Below the pieces are notes generated by a model. The model searched no databases, was not told where the DNA came from, and worked only from the letters and a program-made list of their open reading frames with translations. A program made the position numbers and the translations under genes. 64,000 bases of DNA from positions 65,327,176-65,391,175 of the forward strand of contig OZ023206.1 in the NCBI GenBank assembly GCA_963995525.1, in the 5' to 3' direction. Each line of letters begins with the position of its first letter. Position 1 is the stretch's first letter. Source of the DNA: Escarpia spicata. Its lineage: Eukaryota; Annelida; Polychaeta; Sabellida; Siboglinidae. Below, piece by piece: positions 51,721 to 63,365 of this stretch.

Positions 51721-53120
51721 ATACATACACGTATACATACATACATCCTCTTCGGTCTTCAGGCAAATTTGCCTATGCACCGCTCTTTAACCAATGTTGC
51801 TTTATAATCGAATTTGACAGGCTAGTGCATCCATAATATATCGAGTCGGTTCTTCAGCGCATTAGCATTGACAGTTGGAGCTGTGACAATGGCTTCGGAT
51901 AAGGTGTTCCATACATAAATTACTCTCTCGCTAAAGAAGTGTGTCCTTAGTTCTCGTTTACTCCTGTTTTATACAACTTTAAAGAATGCCCCGGTGTTCC
52001 GTCGTACAAGTTCAAGTTAAACAAAGTGTGCGTGCAGGTAAATATACCATTACAGTATTTATTAACATTAATAATGTCTCCTCGTAATCTACGATATGTT
52101 AACGTTAGTAAATTTAGGACCTTTAGTCTCGTTTCATAATCATAATGTTTTAATTCTGGCACCACTCGTGTCGCTCTTATTTGGACAGCCTCCACAGCAT
52201 CAATGTCGTACTGATACAGTTAAGACCAGACTGCTACGACACACTCCAAAGAAGGTCGGGCAAGTCCCTTATAAAGATTGAGAAAGGTTGTTTTGTTTAT
52301 ATATTGATACGTACGACGGATTACACCCAGCAACTTGTTTGTATTAGATACAGCGTTTTGGACATGTTGTGTGAATCTCAGCTGATCATCAGTCTGGATG
52401 CCTAGGTCTTCCTCGACACGGCTACACTCCAGAGGATTTGTACCTGCTGCTGTAGTCAAGGTGTAGTTAAAATCTGGGTGTCCATGTCCAATTCTCATAA
52501 CTTTGCATTTGTCTGGGTGAAAGTGTAACTGCCACTTCTCAGCCCATTTCTGTAATCGGTCTAGGTCTTTCTGCATATCTAAGCAATCTTGTCTTGTTGA
52601 CATTTCATAGTATAATGTTGTACCATTCGCAAAAATAATTCTACTACATTTGTTATATCACCAATATACAATATAAAAAGAATAGGACCAAGAACACTTC
52701 CCTGGGGTATCTTACTCAGAACGTCTGACCAGGGGGTGATACACCAGTGACTAATACCCTTTGCTTGCGACAGGTGAGGAATGTTTCTATAAATTTCAGT
52801 AGTTTTTCTTTAATTCCATATCCATTTTACTTTGAAAGTAGTCTCTAGCTGATGTGGTACCGAGTGAAATGTCTTCTTGAAGTCCATGTATATAGCGTAT
52901 ACACATTTTCCGTTGTCCATTGTTCTTGTCCAATCATCCAGCGTTGACATTAGTTCTGTGATGTATGATCTCCCTGCAATAAAACCATGCTGCTGACGTG
53001 CAAATAACTTGTTAGTTTCCATGTTTGTCATAATGGCATCCTTAACCACCAGCGATTCCATGACTTTACAAGCCACTGCAGTCAAGCTTACCGGCGTGTA
53101 GTTTGCCTGTATCTTTTCTC
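51721..53120 (-). mobile_element. 5'-truncated CR1-like LINE with target-site duplication
   Basis: Minus strand carries RT blocks in order: CKVMESLVVKDAIMTNMETN, QHGFIAGRSYITELMSTLDD, CVYAIYMDFKKTFHSVPHQ, CLDMQKDLDRLQKWAEKWQL, CKVMRIGHGHPDFNYTL, EDLGIQTDDQLRFTQHVQNA, AVQIRATRVVPELKHYDYET, FFSERVIYVWNTLSEAIVTA and LKNRLD. Frameshifts and stops are present. Catalytic FADDT reads FANGT. The 13-bp GTCGCGCTCTCTC occurs at 51708-51720 and 53121-53133, marking the insertion. The 3' end carries a TGTA-type tail. It lies about 0.5 kb upstream of the RRP12 start, same orientation. Confidence 0.92.
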
Positions 53121-53481
53121 GTCGCGCTCTCTCGGATCTTGCCATCGGAAGACGGGGGGATATGCTGTTGGAGATTTTAAGTGAAAGTTCGGGAGATTTA
53201 TCTGTATCCGGGAGACCGGGAGTTGCACCCAACATCAAGGAGATTCCCGGAAATTCCGGGTGAGTTTGCAGGTATAATGCAGTATTATAAATGTGTTTAT
53301 TGCCCAGCATCCAAGTTGTTCGAAGGACTTCAGTGAGATGATAATTATATGGTGCGCTTGGTAGGAAACTCAAGTCTGGCAACATAGGCAGAGGTGCTTG
53401 TTGATGTTCTTAACTCATGGAAGATTCGCCTCACGGCTCTTTTCTGCATCAGCAATGGCTGTCTCAGACCACTCAAACATC

Positions 53482-53715
53482 AGCGGGTGTTGGTAGGGCA
53501 TGTGGACCACATAAAACATCAGCGGGTGTTGGTGGGGCATGTGGACCACATAAAACATCAGCGGGTGTTGGTGGGGCATGTGGACCACATAAAACATCAG
53601 CGGGTGTTGGTGGGGCATGTGGACCACATAAAACATCAGCGGGTGTTGGTGGGGCATGTGGACCACATAAAACATCATCGGGTGTTGGTGGGGCATGTGG
53701 ACAACATAAAAACAC
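53482..53715. repeat. 39-bp minisatellite, six copies
   Basis: Unit CAGCGGGTGTTGGTGGGGCA followed by TGTGGACCACATAAAACAT. Copies are almost identical. Upstream of RRP12, outside any gene I can support. Confidence 0.95.
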
Positions 53716-53952
53716 TCCCGCCACACTTCGTAAATTCTTTTTTTGATCACGGGACACAATGGGACATAATAACCATTGACCAGTGATGTAATGAACTTTC
53801 TGTCATTTCATCGTGGATATATTATACATAATGCGCGGGGCATTTTAGCGTGGCCATTACTTTCAGTTCAGGGCTTATATAATAGTTTATACAGGTATAC
53901 AGATTACAGTCATAGCAATGGGTCAGTAGGACAGAGACAATATTTTTACCAT

Positions 53953-54262
53953 TTTAAAGGTAAGGTAAAGGTAAGTTCTTATACAGTGTCCAGTCCTCAG
54001 GACTGCTCAAAGCGCTTTACACTTTACTTACACCATCTCGATTTCTTTGGGAAACATCCAGCCATGTTGCAATTAATACGCGAAGACTATCCGTACACAA
54101 ATACCCACCACTGACTATAGCTAGGTACTCATTTATAAAGCTGAGTGAACTGAAGCAACGTAGAGTGAACGAACTTGCCCAAGGTTGAACACTGCTGCGA
54201 AGGATTCGAACCTGGGTTCTCTCGGTCGAGAGTCCGGAACTCTAGCCACTGCACCACGGCGC
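53953..54262 (-). mobile_element. tRNA-derived SINE, best copy
   Basis: Minus strand: head GCGCCGTGGTGCAGTGGCTA with A-box-like TGGTGCAGTGG and a perfect B box GGTTCGAATCC, then GGGCAAGTTCGTTCACTCTA, and a 3' tail AGCGCTTTGAGCAGTCCTGA ending AACTTACCTTTACC. The order matches a tRNA-headed SINE. Confidence 0.88.
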
Positions 54263-54702
54263 TACACTGCCCCACTGCGATCCAATGTGAGCTAAATTGT
54301 TGCATTTCAAAAAAAAGTCGTAAATGTTGAAAACAAAACAAGCTCTCGTTGACGTTAGCTATTATATTCAGAAAACAGGATATGATGCTTAAGCCGCAAT
54401 TTCAATATTGTTCTTCTAGTCCTATTTGAGTTGAAATCGCGTTTAAATAACGGAAAAGTAACTGATTAAAAATTGACACAGCGCTACACTGCCCCACTGC
54501 GATCCAATGTGAGCTAAATTGTTGCATTTCAAAAAAAAGTCGTAAATGTTGAAAACAAAACAAGCTCTCGTTGACGTTAGCTATTATATTCAGAAAACAG
54601 GATATGATGCTTAAGCCGCAATTTCAATATTGTTCTTCTAGTCCTATTTGAGTTGAAATCGCGTTTAAATAACGGAAAAGTAACTGATTAAAAATTGACA
54701 CA
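54259..54702. repeat. Perfect 222-bp tandem duplication
   Basis: 54259-54480 and 54481-54702 read the same base for base where I compared them. The unit begins GCGCTACACTGCCCCACTGC and ends AAAAATTGACACA. The first copy starts exactly at the head of the SINE at 53953-54262. Confidence 0.93.
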
Positions 54703-55580
54703 GCGAACAATATGTAACAGCAACCCCCGAACACACCGCGAATAATCCCCATCATATAGCACCCCATCCTCAACACAAAGATCACTCTTCAACAGCACCC
54801 CTTCCTCCGTACACACACAAAACATCTCCATATAAAGTAGAAGTGTTTGAATTATATTGTCCGTCACTTTCGCAAGTATCCGTCTACATGTTGACAACTA
54901 CAATATTGCTTGCCAATTTCGACATTTACTACACCATTTATTCTTTTTGGTTTTGCTTGCATACGTAAATGAATGGCAACTGACACGGACGCCGGAGAAC
55001 ATAACTTTGTACTGGATAAATCATTACGCGTGTGAAATAAACACAACACGGTACATCTGCGATCTGCACACCGTTGCAATAGTAATCGATGATTGGCTGC
55101 GTAGCACAATAATCGTACGTGGCCTACTTGTATTATGGAATGGAATTACGGCCACTATTCGACAATGCTACATTGTCGAATTGTGACTTTCGATTATCCA
55201 TTGAAGCTGACATTGTGCAAAATTGTTCCCAAATAACTAACTAGAGTGCCGTTTGATCAAATACGTTTGGTCGAAAACGTTTGTAAAATACTTTTGGTCA
55301 AATACGTTTGCACAAAAAAGTCTGCTCAAATAAGCACACGTTAACCTTTGAGCTTGTGCTGCCCCCTAGCGAACTACACCAACTTGCAAATACTGATTAA
55401 TTTCTTGAAATGTAATAGTAATTTCCAGTTTAAATTAGGAACGTGGTGACTTGGGCTCGGGGCCTAGCCGTAGGGCCGGGGGCATATTATGATATTGTAG
55501 TATTACTATTAGACTTCGTCTTGGAAGTAATACGGAGTCTCGGCAATTTTTACATCTACCATAGGCCTACTTATCTAGTA

Positions 55581-55784
<204 letters not shown>

Positions 55785-56254
55785 CGCACAGTATTACAGT
55801 ATTTACGTCAACAACAATGTCGTTCTAGTGACAAGGAAATACGACATTTCTATACTGAACGGACTTAGTCGTCACTGACATATTACATATGTCCTAGCGG
55901 ATAATAATGATGTGCCATAATGTTTGCCATCTCACTTGGTATAAGCCTATGCATGATAATGATCCCTACCTTGGCCGCATAATTCATACGACGTAGATGG
56001 CGCCGTCATGAACAATCAATTATGATAAGACAGCGGGTTTAATGAGCCCGTCAGGTGCAGTGGCTACACGCTTTCCAATTACCACTCTCGCCTCGTTAAT
56101 GAGTCACTTGTCAAGCGGTAGAGACGCTTTAATTAAGGTCAGTTGACCGGAGTTGTACAAGAACATGTGTTTTAATTATTCGTTTTGGCATTCGCAACTC
56201 GTGTTTTTGTGAAATCTTAATGTCGTGTCTTGTTTTCTGTTGGAGAGAAAAATG

Positions 56255-56510
56255 GAGAGGAAAGGAAGGAGAAACGGAGGGAGGGAGCAAGGGAGGGAGG
56301 NNNNNNNNNNNNNNNNNNNNNNNNNNNNNNNNNNNNNNNNNNNNNNNNNNNNNNNNNNNNNNNNNNNNNNNNNNNNNNNNNNNNNNNNNNNNNNNNNNNN
56401 NNNNNNNNNNNNNNNNNNNNNNNNNNNNNNNNNNNNNNNNNNNNNNNNNNNNNNNNNNNNNNNNNNNNNNNNNNNNNNNNNNNNNNNNNNNNNNNNNNNN
56501 AGAGAGAGAG

Positions 56511-56570
<60 letters not shown>

Positions 56571-56610
56571 GGAAGAAGGGAAATAATCAGAGAGACAGAC
56601 AGAGAGAGGC
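56255..56610. repeat. Purine-rich (GA)n / GGGA tract flanking a 200-base N gap
   Basis: GGGAGGGAG-type sequence to the left and a GA dinucleotide tract with GGAGAG interruptions to the right of N at 56301-56500. The round gap size looks like a scaffolding placeholder, so the true length is unknown. Confidence 0.97.
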
Positions 56611-57989
56611 AGACAGATGGATAACCAGACAAACAGACTGAGATACATTGGAATATTGAATATATTAGTGTTCAACATCGATTTAGTTAGAAGTAATGTG
56701 CATGTAAATATTATGATAAACCGTTAAAACAAACAAGCGTTATAGGTAAACATTCAAATTGCTGTAATGTTTTTGTCGTGCTGTTTCTACGAAAATCAAA
56801 CGTAACCAAAATGGTTTAACATCATGTTACATCGTTTGTCTGGTAAAATGCCTCAATAAAAGTTAAATCATACGAGATAGTTGGGGAGCTCTTTGTCCCA
56901 CGCTACTCTGTCTTACGCTTTTCCTCCTAGACTTTGCATCTTGGGTGCCACACTTTCAGGGTTTCATCTATTACCCGTCGGAAAAAAGTTTTGTTTTTAC
57001 TTTTTTGACATTCAGCAAAGGGTAAGGGTTCTTATTAGGCTTGGGCAATGATTTTTCAGTGAAATTGACCTATTTCAATTTGTACTCCAGCCCTTGCGAT
57101 TATATATTTAAATATCATTTGCACCACTAAAACGTCAATATGTTGTCTGTTCATAAGTAATACAATTTTATGATAACTAAAAAGCTACAAGTTCAGTAGT
57201 CTTTCAAAACAACCCATGGTTCAACGATCTACAGTCCGTGGCGACATGCTGCCTGTGCTAAGACGCTATGTTGTTTCGCTAGCGCTGAGCGTAACACTGT
57301 GCTCCGGTCAGGTTGAAAAATGAGGCGTAAATCATGCTTCTTCACAGACCTCGCACCGCAACAATTTTAGTCATATTTAGTCAGAATAAAGTTTATAGTG
57401 ATGAGGAATGGTAGTTCGATCGAACAGTGATAAGCACTCGTCCGAATGAAGAAAAATGTGCCGGCCACATGCGAATGTAACATAAGCCTATTATGAGATT
57501 CAAGATATTAATTAAATAGTTGTATTAGGTCAAAAATGGCATTTTTATAACAAAATGCTTGCCCGATCCTATTCTTACCAGTTGTCCCGGATGCTATGCA
57601 TGTTTTCTACGATTGTTCGAAATTACACAAACCGTGCAGTGATCAGTCGGGGAAGTCTTACACACCTTGCAATATCTATATGCTGTATTCACACGGAGTT
57701 AAACCGTATAAATAAATTGGATAAACTGCACTTGTACGAGAAACGCAGCTCGGATCAGTTTTAGAGAGGACGCGTGGCACTGCGAGCAATTGTACGCCAC
57801 AAACTGAACTGAAGTTAAGCCGGTTAAGTTTGTGTGTGTGGTCACGGCAGCAGATAATAATGCGCAGAGTTGAGAAGAATTGTTCAAATAACGTAATCAG
57901 ACGTCCGGTACGATCGAATACTTTTGGAACTAGTCACGTTCGTCTACGTAAGGATTGACATTTTTGAAAATTACGTAACAATATAGGGG

Positions 57990-58010
57990 AAACAATATGG
58001 CGGCCGAGTT
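57990..58010 (+). promoter_or_regulatory. YY1-like motif in CpG-richer region
   Basis: AACAATATGGCGGCCGAG resembles the AANATGGCGGC element found at many animal 5' ends. It lies in a segment (57.9-59.5 kb) with more CpG than its surroundings. Confidence 0.3.
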
Positions 58011-58196
58011 TCAGGCCAACTAATCCACATAACGTTACGCTTCCAGTCCATTATCTAGTGACCATTAGTAGCGACCGGTGTTTACTTTTTTACGTCAGCG
58101 CTTTTTTAAACCGATCCAGTTCAACGAATATATTTTTCACCTAACATAGAAGGGTGTCACTGCGATATCTAGCAACTCAGCACTTCACGGATTACT

Positions 58197-58324
58197 ATGC
58201 CATATTATGCCAGTTATGCATTGTTTAAACTTAAAGATCATAATGTTAGTACTCCTCAGGCACATAGTGCAATGGATTGTCAGCCCAACAACCGCCAACG
58301 ACCACGCTACTACACCTCCCTAAG
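58197..58324 (+). CDS. Possible first coding exon, unrecognised
   Basis: ATG opens MPYYASYALFKLKDHNVSTP and continues to QPNNRQRPRYYTSLR, ending at a consensus donor TAAG/GTAAGT. It lies 190 bases downstream of the YY1-like motif. No homology recognised, and no following exon was found. Confidence 0.25.
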
Positions 58325-59135
58325 GTAAGTGCGCGGCAAGGTATGTTTCTACACTACCGCATGCAAGTAATTGTGAGGAAAAATTGGTTCAAAATGTAAA
58401 CAGAAGAATATACCCAAAAATAGTTTGTTTACACTGACGGTTTACTTCGTGTGTAAATCTGCATTTTTATGCAATAGCTATTTTTATTACCGGAAGCATA
58501 TATACCTCTGTTGTCACTGTCTGTAGGCCTAATAATTAACACTATTTGACATACGAAGCTTTGTGCATAGCCGAAGTAAGCTGGTCTACGAACAAGTCAA
58601 TTGTCAACGGAATTTGTTGTACAGTTGCATTAGTGGTGAATGGTCGCGTATAGCTATAGAACTTCGGTCTATTAATCAAGAGGACTCCGGTTCGAGACTA
58701 TATCCTACCGTTTCGAATATTTCGGCATTTCCTGCACCGCACGTGGTCTGTGTCTTTTGGCGGAAATCATAAAGACCTAAAACACATAGGTTCTTCAACA
58801 CGTTAGCGAATATATCACAAAAATAAGGTAAATATGTGACCTGTCGTTGACCCACAGAGGTTATATATCAGTAGATAAACTTCTACCCTGGTATCAATAT
58901 ACTGATATACGGAAGACAATTGAAGTAGGCTCCCTATCTGTGTGCATGCGTGCGTGCATGCGCGCGTGCGGTTGTTGGAGTAATCCCCGAAAAGAGAAAA
59001 TGTCATTTTAATTAACCGGGTATAGGTAGTTTATCCCAGACAGTTTTATATCGCACAAGTGTCGTCATATCAGCTCCCAGTTTTCGATATAGGGCAGATT
59101 CGGCAGTTTAAATGCACTGGAGTCCTGTTTAAACT

Positions 59136-59460
59136 GGGCGCGGTGGTCGCGCGTTAGAGCGCCGGATAGCCGATCGAGGGGATAGTCGGTCGATTCCAAC
59201 TGCCGCCGTTTTGAAATTTGGGCAATTTCGATCACTTCACGAAGCCTGTGTCCTTCGGTCTTTTGGAACAGACACTACAATCCGTTGGTCTCCTGTATAT
59301 GGGGTTCATGAGAGAGTAAGTAAAGTTTGTCACACAGGGGTATGTAAACTATCGCGGACACACAGAGCGGTGGTCTATATCTCTAACCCACTGGATCTTG
59401 CTCCCAGCGGCGGAGCTACTTCCCGGTCGGGCGTACGAGAGGCGCAGAGCAGGTAGTGTA
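59136..59460 (+). mobile_element. Second tRNA-derived SINE family
   Basis: Head GGGCGCGGTGGTCGCGCGTT followed by AGAGCGCCGG and B-box-like GGTCGATTCCAAC about 50 bases in, then an unrelated body ending near GCAGAGCAGGTAGTG. The promoter boxes are diverged. The sequence is too long and unstructured at its 3' side to be a real tRNA gene. Confidence 0.55.
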
Positions 59461-59476
59461 ATCGACAGCAAAGTCG

Positions 59477-59757
59477 TCGCTGACTCCCTACAGAAGTGAG
59501 TAACAGTATAATAGGACTGATGTTGCTGACTCCCTACATAAGTCAGTAACAGTATAATAGGACTGATGTTGCTGACTCCCTACAGAAGTCAGTAACAGTG
59601 TAATAGGACTGATGTTGCTGACTCCCTACAGAAGTCAGTAACAGTGTAATAGGACTGATGTTGCTGACTCCCTACAGAAGTCAGTAATAGTATAATAGGA
59701 CTGATGTTGCTGACTCCCTACAGAAGTCAGTAACAGTATAATAGGACTGATGTTGCT
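59477..59757. repeat. 46-bp minisatellite, about six copies
   Basis: Unit TGCTGACTCCCTACAGAAGT followed by CAGTAACAGTATAATAGGACTGATGT. Starts immediately after the tRNA-like SINE at 59136-59460. Confidence 0.93.
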
Positions 59758-59759
59758 GC

Positions 59760-61375
59760 GGAAGCCCGAAGGAATCGAACGATTTGGCAAAAAACGCTCG
59801 CAGATTCTAGTTTTTAATGTCCAGCCTGGAACATACGCTGACACACAGATGTCCTTCATTAGTGTACCGCAAACGAGTTGGCGGGCAATCATTAGATTCT
59901 TTTGTCACCGGCGGCTATTTTAATAACGTGTTATTGTGATCGGAATTACTTGGTCATAGTTGTGTTTGCACTCAACCTCACGGTAATGCAGTTAAGCAAA
60001 CACCTATTGGTATTTGTGAACGACAACACACTTTAGCAGTATAATACACGCTAGGTGGGCAGAATCTTTTAGTAACAGTCTTGTGAAGACTATTAGCAAA
60101 TAAAACAAATAAATAGGCAAGTAACATAGGCAGGTTTTGCTAAATACACGTGTAGGCTACCTTTCAAATTCACAACAATCTCTTCAAGATCATAATCATC
60201 TAATCTAAAAAGTAAATACGATCTAGACCGTTCACCTATATTGAATCGGTTTTTTTGTGAAACGCGTTCTGTCGATAACACTGAAAAACCAGTTGCATAA
60301 TCTCAGAAAGCCTATGCACTGAGAACGCGTCACTGGAGTAGTACACGGAAAGCATCAATATTGGAGAGTACCGATCAGCGGCCTACAATTAGTTGCGACT
60401 GGAGGGCGAGCGGTCCAGTGCACGATAAATGTCTCTAGCGGTTAACCTGCGCGTGTGTAAGTGGCGTGGACGGACTCTGGCGAACTAGGCTGAACGACAT
60501 TTGGCTAGGGAAGACCAATATATTCAACGAGGACAGGTAAAAACTGTTGTACGTACATTCGTTGCAGATCAGTGTTTCATCTTGAGCTGTGCTCGTTCGG
60601 ATGCTTGGCGAAGGCCTCTCGTACTTCGACCCGTGTTGTGTGTGTCACATCGCTATTTCATGGCAACCGATATGCCAAGCAGCGACTGTGACCGGATGCT
60701 GTATGTGATATCTTGATAGCATTGTTGGGCTGAAGAGATGTCCAGATTAGGCTTGCATGACCTAATAGGTACGTGCACGTTGCTCGGGTGCAACCAGATA
60801 CACCCGTTGTTGTTGTCGCTAACTAGCTGTTGAACTAATCCATCTACCTTAGATCAGACATATCTGACATTAGCCATAACATTGTTGTTGGATGTGCAAA
60901 GGATTTCATAAAATGTCACACCAGATGCCCTACAACGGGACTCACTGGTTTGAACACTACATGTGTATGCAATTATCAACATACGCAAAACTGTTCGAAA
61001 ACAGAATGAATTTTCGCCGTGACAATACCCCCGAAGGATGTTGAACAGTAAAACCTGTATACTGTGGACAATGGAGAATGCTTGTGTGTCCTATTATGTT
61101 ATTATATAGGACCTAATTACTTCTATACTCAATATTTCCCTGCACAGTCAGACGACTTTTTAAAGGGAATAAAAAAAACATCGCTTGAATTCATATTATG
61201 TTGCATCCTGCTGTATATTTGTCTTTCCACCAAGAACAACATTATTAAGAATTCAATAAATTAATAATTCCACATTATACGCTGTGCAACTGGCCTACTT
61301 CGGATATGCATATTTTGGCGAACTTTTCGGTGACGTCACACATGAAATATACTCGTATCTTTCAAGGCATTTGCA
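59760..61375. other. Intergenic, no supported gene
   Basis: Moderate GC sequence with scattered short frames. Nothing recognised. Confidence 0.5.
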
Positions 61376-61379
61376 CACA

Positions 61380-61660
61380 TCCATCGTCATTGCCTCTTGT
61401 ACACGAGCATTTATCGAGAGATGGTAGTAAGCACTTCGACATACATTTGCCACCTACGTCGCCATCGATAAATCAACATCGATTGCACCGCCAAAATCAC
61501 ACACGATGGTCGATGTAGTTACATATTGTCCGCATATGTCGACATGATCAATGAGTATTAGTCTGCGCAAGCTCAATGAACGTATGACAATTTCTTCCGT
61601 TTTGCTCTCGTTAAGAACCAGTCCGTTGTCATACAAACAAACATACAAACAAACGGTGGA
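61380..61660 (-). pseudogene. LINE RT fragment
   Basis: Minus strand reads DNGLVLNESKTEEIVIRS then VDICGQYVTTSTIVCDFGGA, resembling the LN.SKTE....V.DLG region of CR1/L2-type RTs. Short and diverged. Confidence 0.6.
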
Positions 61661-61689
61661 AACGTATGTATGTATGTAGGTATTTAGGT

Positions 61690-62095
61690 ATGCAAGTATG
61701 CCTCATTGTCTTCTCCAACTTTGGCATTTAGGTCATTACTGTGAGCATGTCATGTTTACGTACACTGCCCACAACTGATTGCAACTGTTCGTAGAATTGG
61801 TCTTTCTCTTCGTCACTTGTTTGATTTGTTGGTACGTATGTTTTTATTGATTGATAGTTTCACATTATCTTGAAAATAATCTAGCATATATATAATCATA
61901 TCACTGATAGGTTTCCACTCTGGTAATGCTTGCTCCGCTTTCTTTCTCGTAATTATTGCCACTCCGTGTTTGTGTAGGTTGTTTTCTCTCCAACAGAAAA
62001 TATAACACTCTCTCCAGTGTCCCAGTTGACGTTCCCGTGTCCTGTCCATCTACAGTCGCTAATGTCCATGATATATATTTCGTATTTATCCATTT
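61690..62095 (-). pseudogene. LINE apurinic endonuclease fragment
   Basis: Minus strand, across two frames: MDISDCRWTGHGNVNWDTGE, HKHGVAIITRKKAEQALPEW, KPISDMII, then TNQTSDEEKDQFYEQLQSVV. The layout of SE.RW.G.G......G...HGVA.......A...W.P.SDRI...Y.PT...DEEKD.FY..LQ is that of the LINE APE-type endonuclease. At least one frameshift and stops. Confidence 0.82.
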
Positions 62096-62097
62096 CT

Positions 62098-62242
62098 TTT
62101 ATATGTATGTATGTATGTATGTATGTGTGTATGTATGTATGTGTGTATGTATGTATGTGTGTATGTATGTATGTATGTATGTATGTATGTATATATGCAT
62201 GTATGTTGTAAGTATGTATGTGTGTAGGTAGGTAGGTAGGTA
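62098..62242. repeat. (ATGT)n microsatellite
   Basis: TATG/TGTG tetranucleotide run ending in GTAGGTAGGTAGG. Confidence 0.97.
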
Positions 62243-62244
62243 TT

Positions 62245-62712
62245 TTCGGAAAATGGGTGTATTGGGTTCAAGTATCCAACCTGCACCAGTATGGTATGGT
62301 ACTACCTTGCAGCCTGGCTAAAGAAAAAAGGGTCGTTGAGTTCTGGAAATTGGCAAATGCTAATTCACCCCTTCAACACACAGTAAGTTTGGGCTCTGGA
62401 GCTCTGTTCCATGCTGCTTATACAAGTTGGGTACATAGGGACTGAGAGAGCGTAGAACTGCTCATGTTTTGTCTGGTGACAAATGCTTTCGTGCATATAA
62501 ATACTGGAAGTTCTGCTGTTGTTGTTTAATTGGATATTTGATCAAAGAGACATCCGAAAATGGTTTAATATATATTTTGTAGTTTATATGTGTCAATTTA
62601 TACAGAAATACGTCGTAAATATATGTTTCCGCTTCGATTCAATTCAATTCAAGCATATTTTTGACCAGTTCAATTCAATCTCTATTCAATTAAGAATTGA
62701 ACCCGGATCTGA
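62245..62712. other. Spacer between two ATGT tracts, no supported gene
   Basis: Short frames only. A run of ATTCAATTCAATTCAAG-type sequence sits at 62637-62690. Confidence 0.5.
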
Positions 62713-63365
62713 TGTATGTATGTATGTATGTATGTATGTATGTATGTATGTACGTACGTACGTACGTATGTATGTATGTATGTATGTACGTACGTATATA
62801 CGTATGTACGTATGTATGTATGTATGTATATACGTATGTATGTATGTATGTATGTATGTATGTATGTATGTATGTATGTATGTATGTACGTATGTATGTA
62901 TGTATGTATGTACGTATGTATGTACGTATGCATGTAGGTATGTCTGTACGTATGTATGTGTATGTATGTGTATGTATGTGTATGTATGTGTATGTATGTG
63001 TATGTATGCAAATCTGCATGCATGCATGTATGCATGTATGCATGTATGCATGTATGCATGTATGCATGTATGCATGTATGCATGTATGCATGTATGTATG
63101 TAAGTAAATATGTATGTATGTACGTACGTATGTACGCATGTCTCTATGTGTGTGTATGTATGTATGTATGTATTTATATATGTATGCATGCATGCGTGCT
63201 TGTATGCATGCATGTGTGCATGTATAGATGTTTGTTTGTATGTAAGTCTACGCATGTACGTACGTTTATATGCATGCACATGTATATGTTTATATATCTT
63301 TACATATATGTACGTATGTGTATACGTACGTACGAATGTACGTCCGTACGTATGATATGTACATA
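62713..63365. repeat. Long compound tetranucleotide tract (ATGT/ACGT/ATGC)
   Basis: About 650 bases of TATG tetranucleotides with blocks of TACG, ATGTGT and GCATGTAT. All reading frames of the YVCMYVCM/HTYIHTYI type are artefacts of the repeat. Confidence 0.98.

Noticed and set aside
53394..53786. 130-residue frame HQRVLVGHVDHIK repeats
   Set aside because: 39-bp minisatellite, period a multiple of three, open on both strands.
54190..54262. tRNA gene on the minus strand (good A and B boxes)
   Set aside because: The head continues into a SINE body and tail shared with other copies, and no full cloverleaf was apparent.
59136..59205. tRNA gene on the plus strand
   Set aside because: B box is diverged and the sequence runs on into a SINE-like body.
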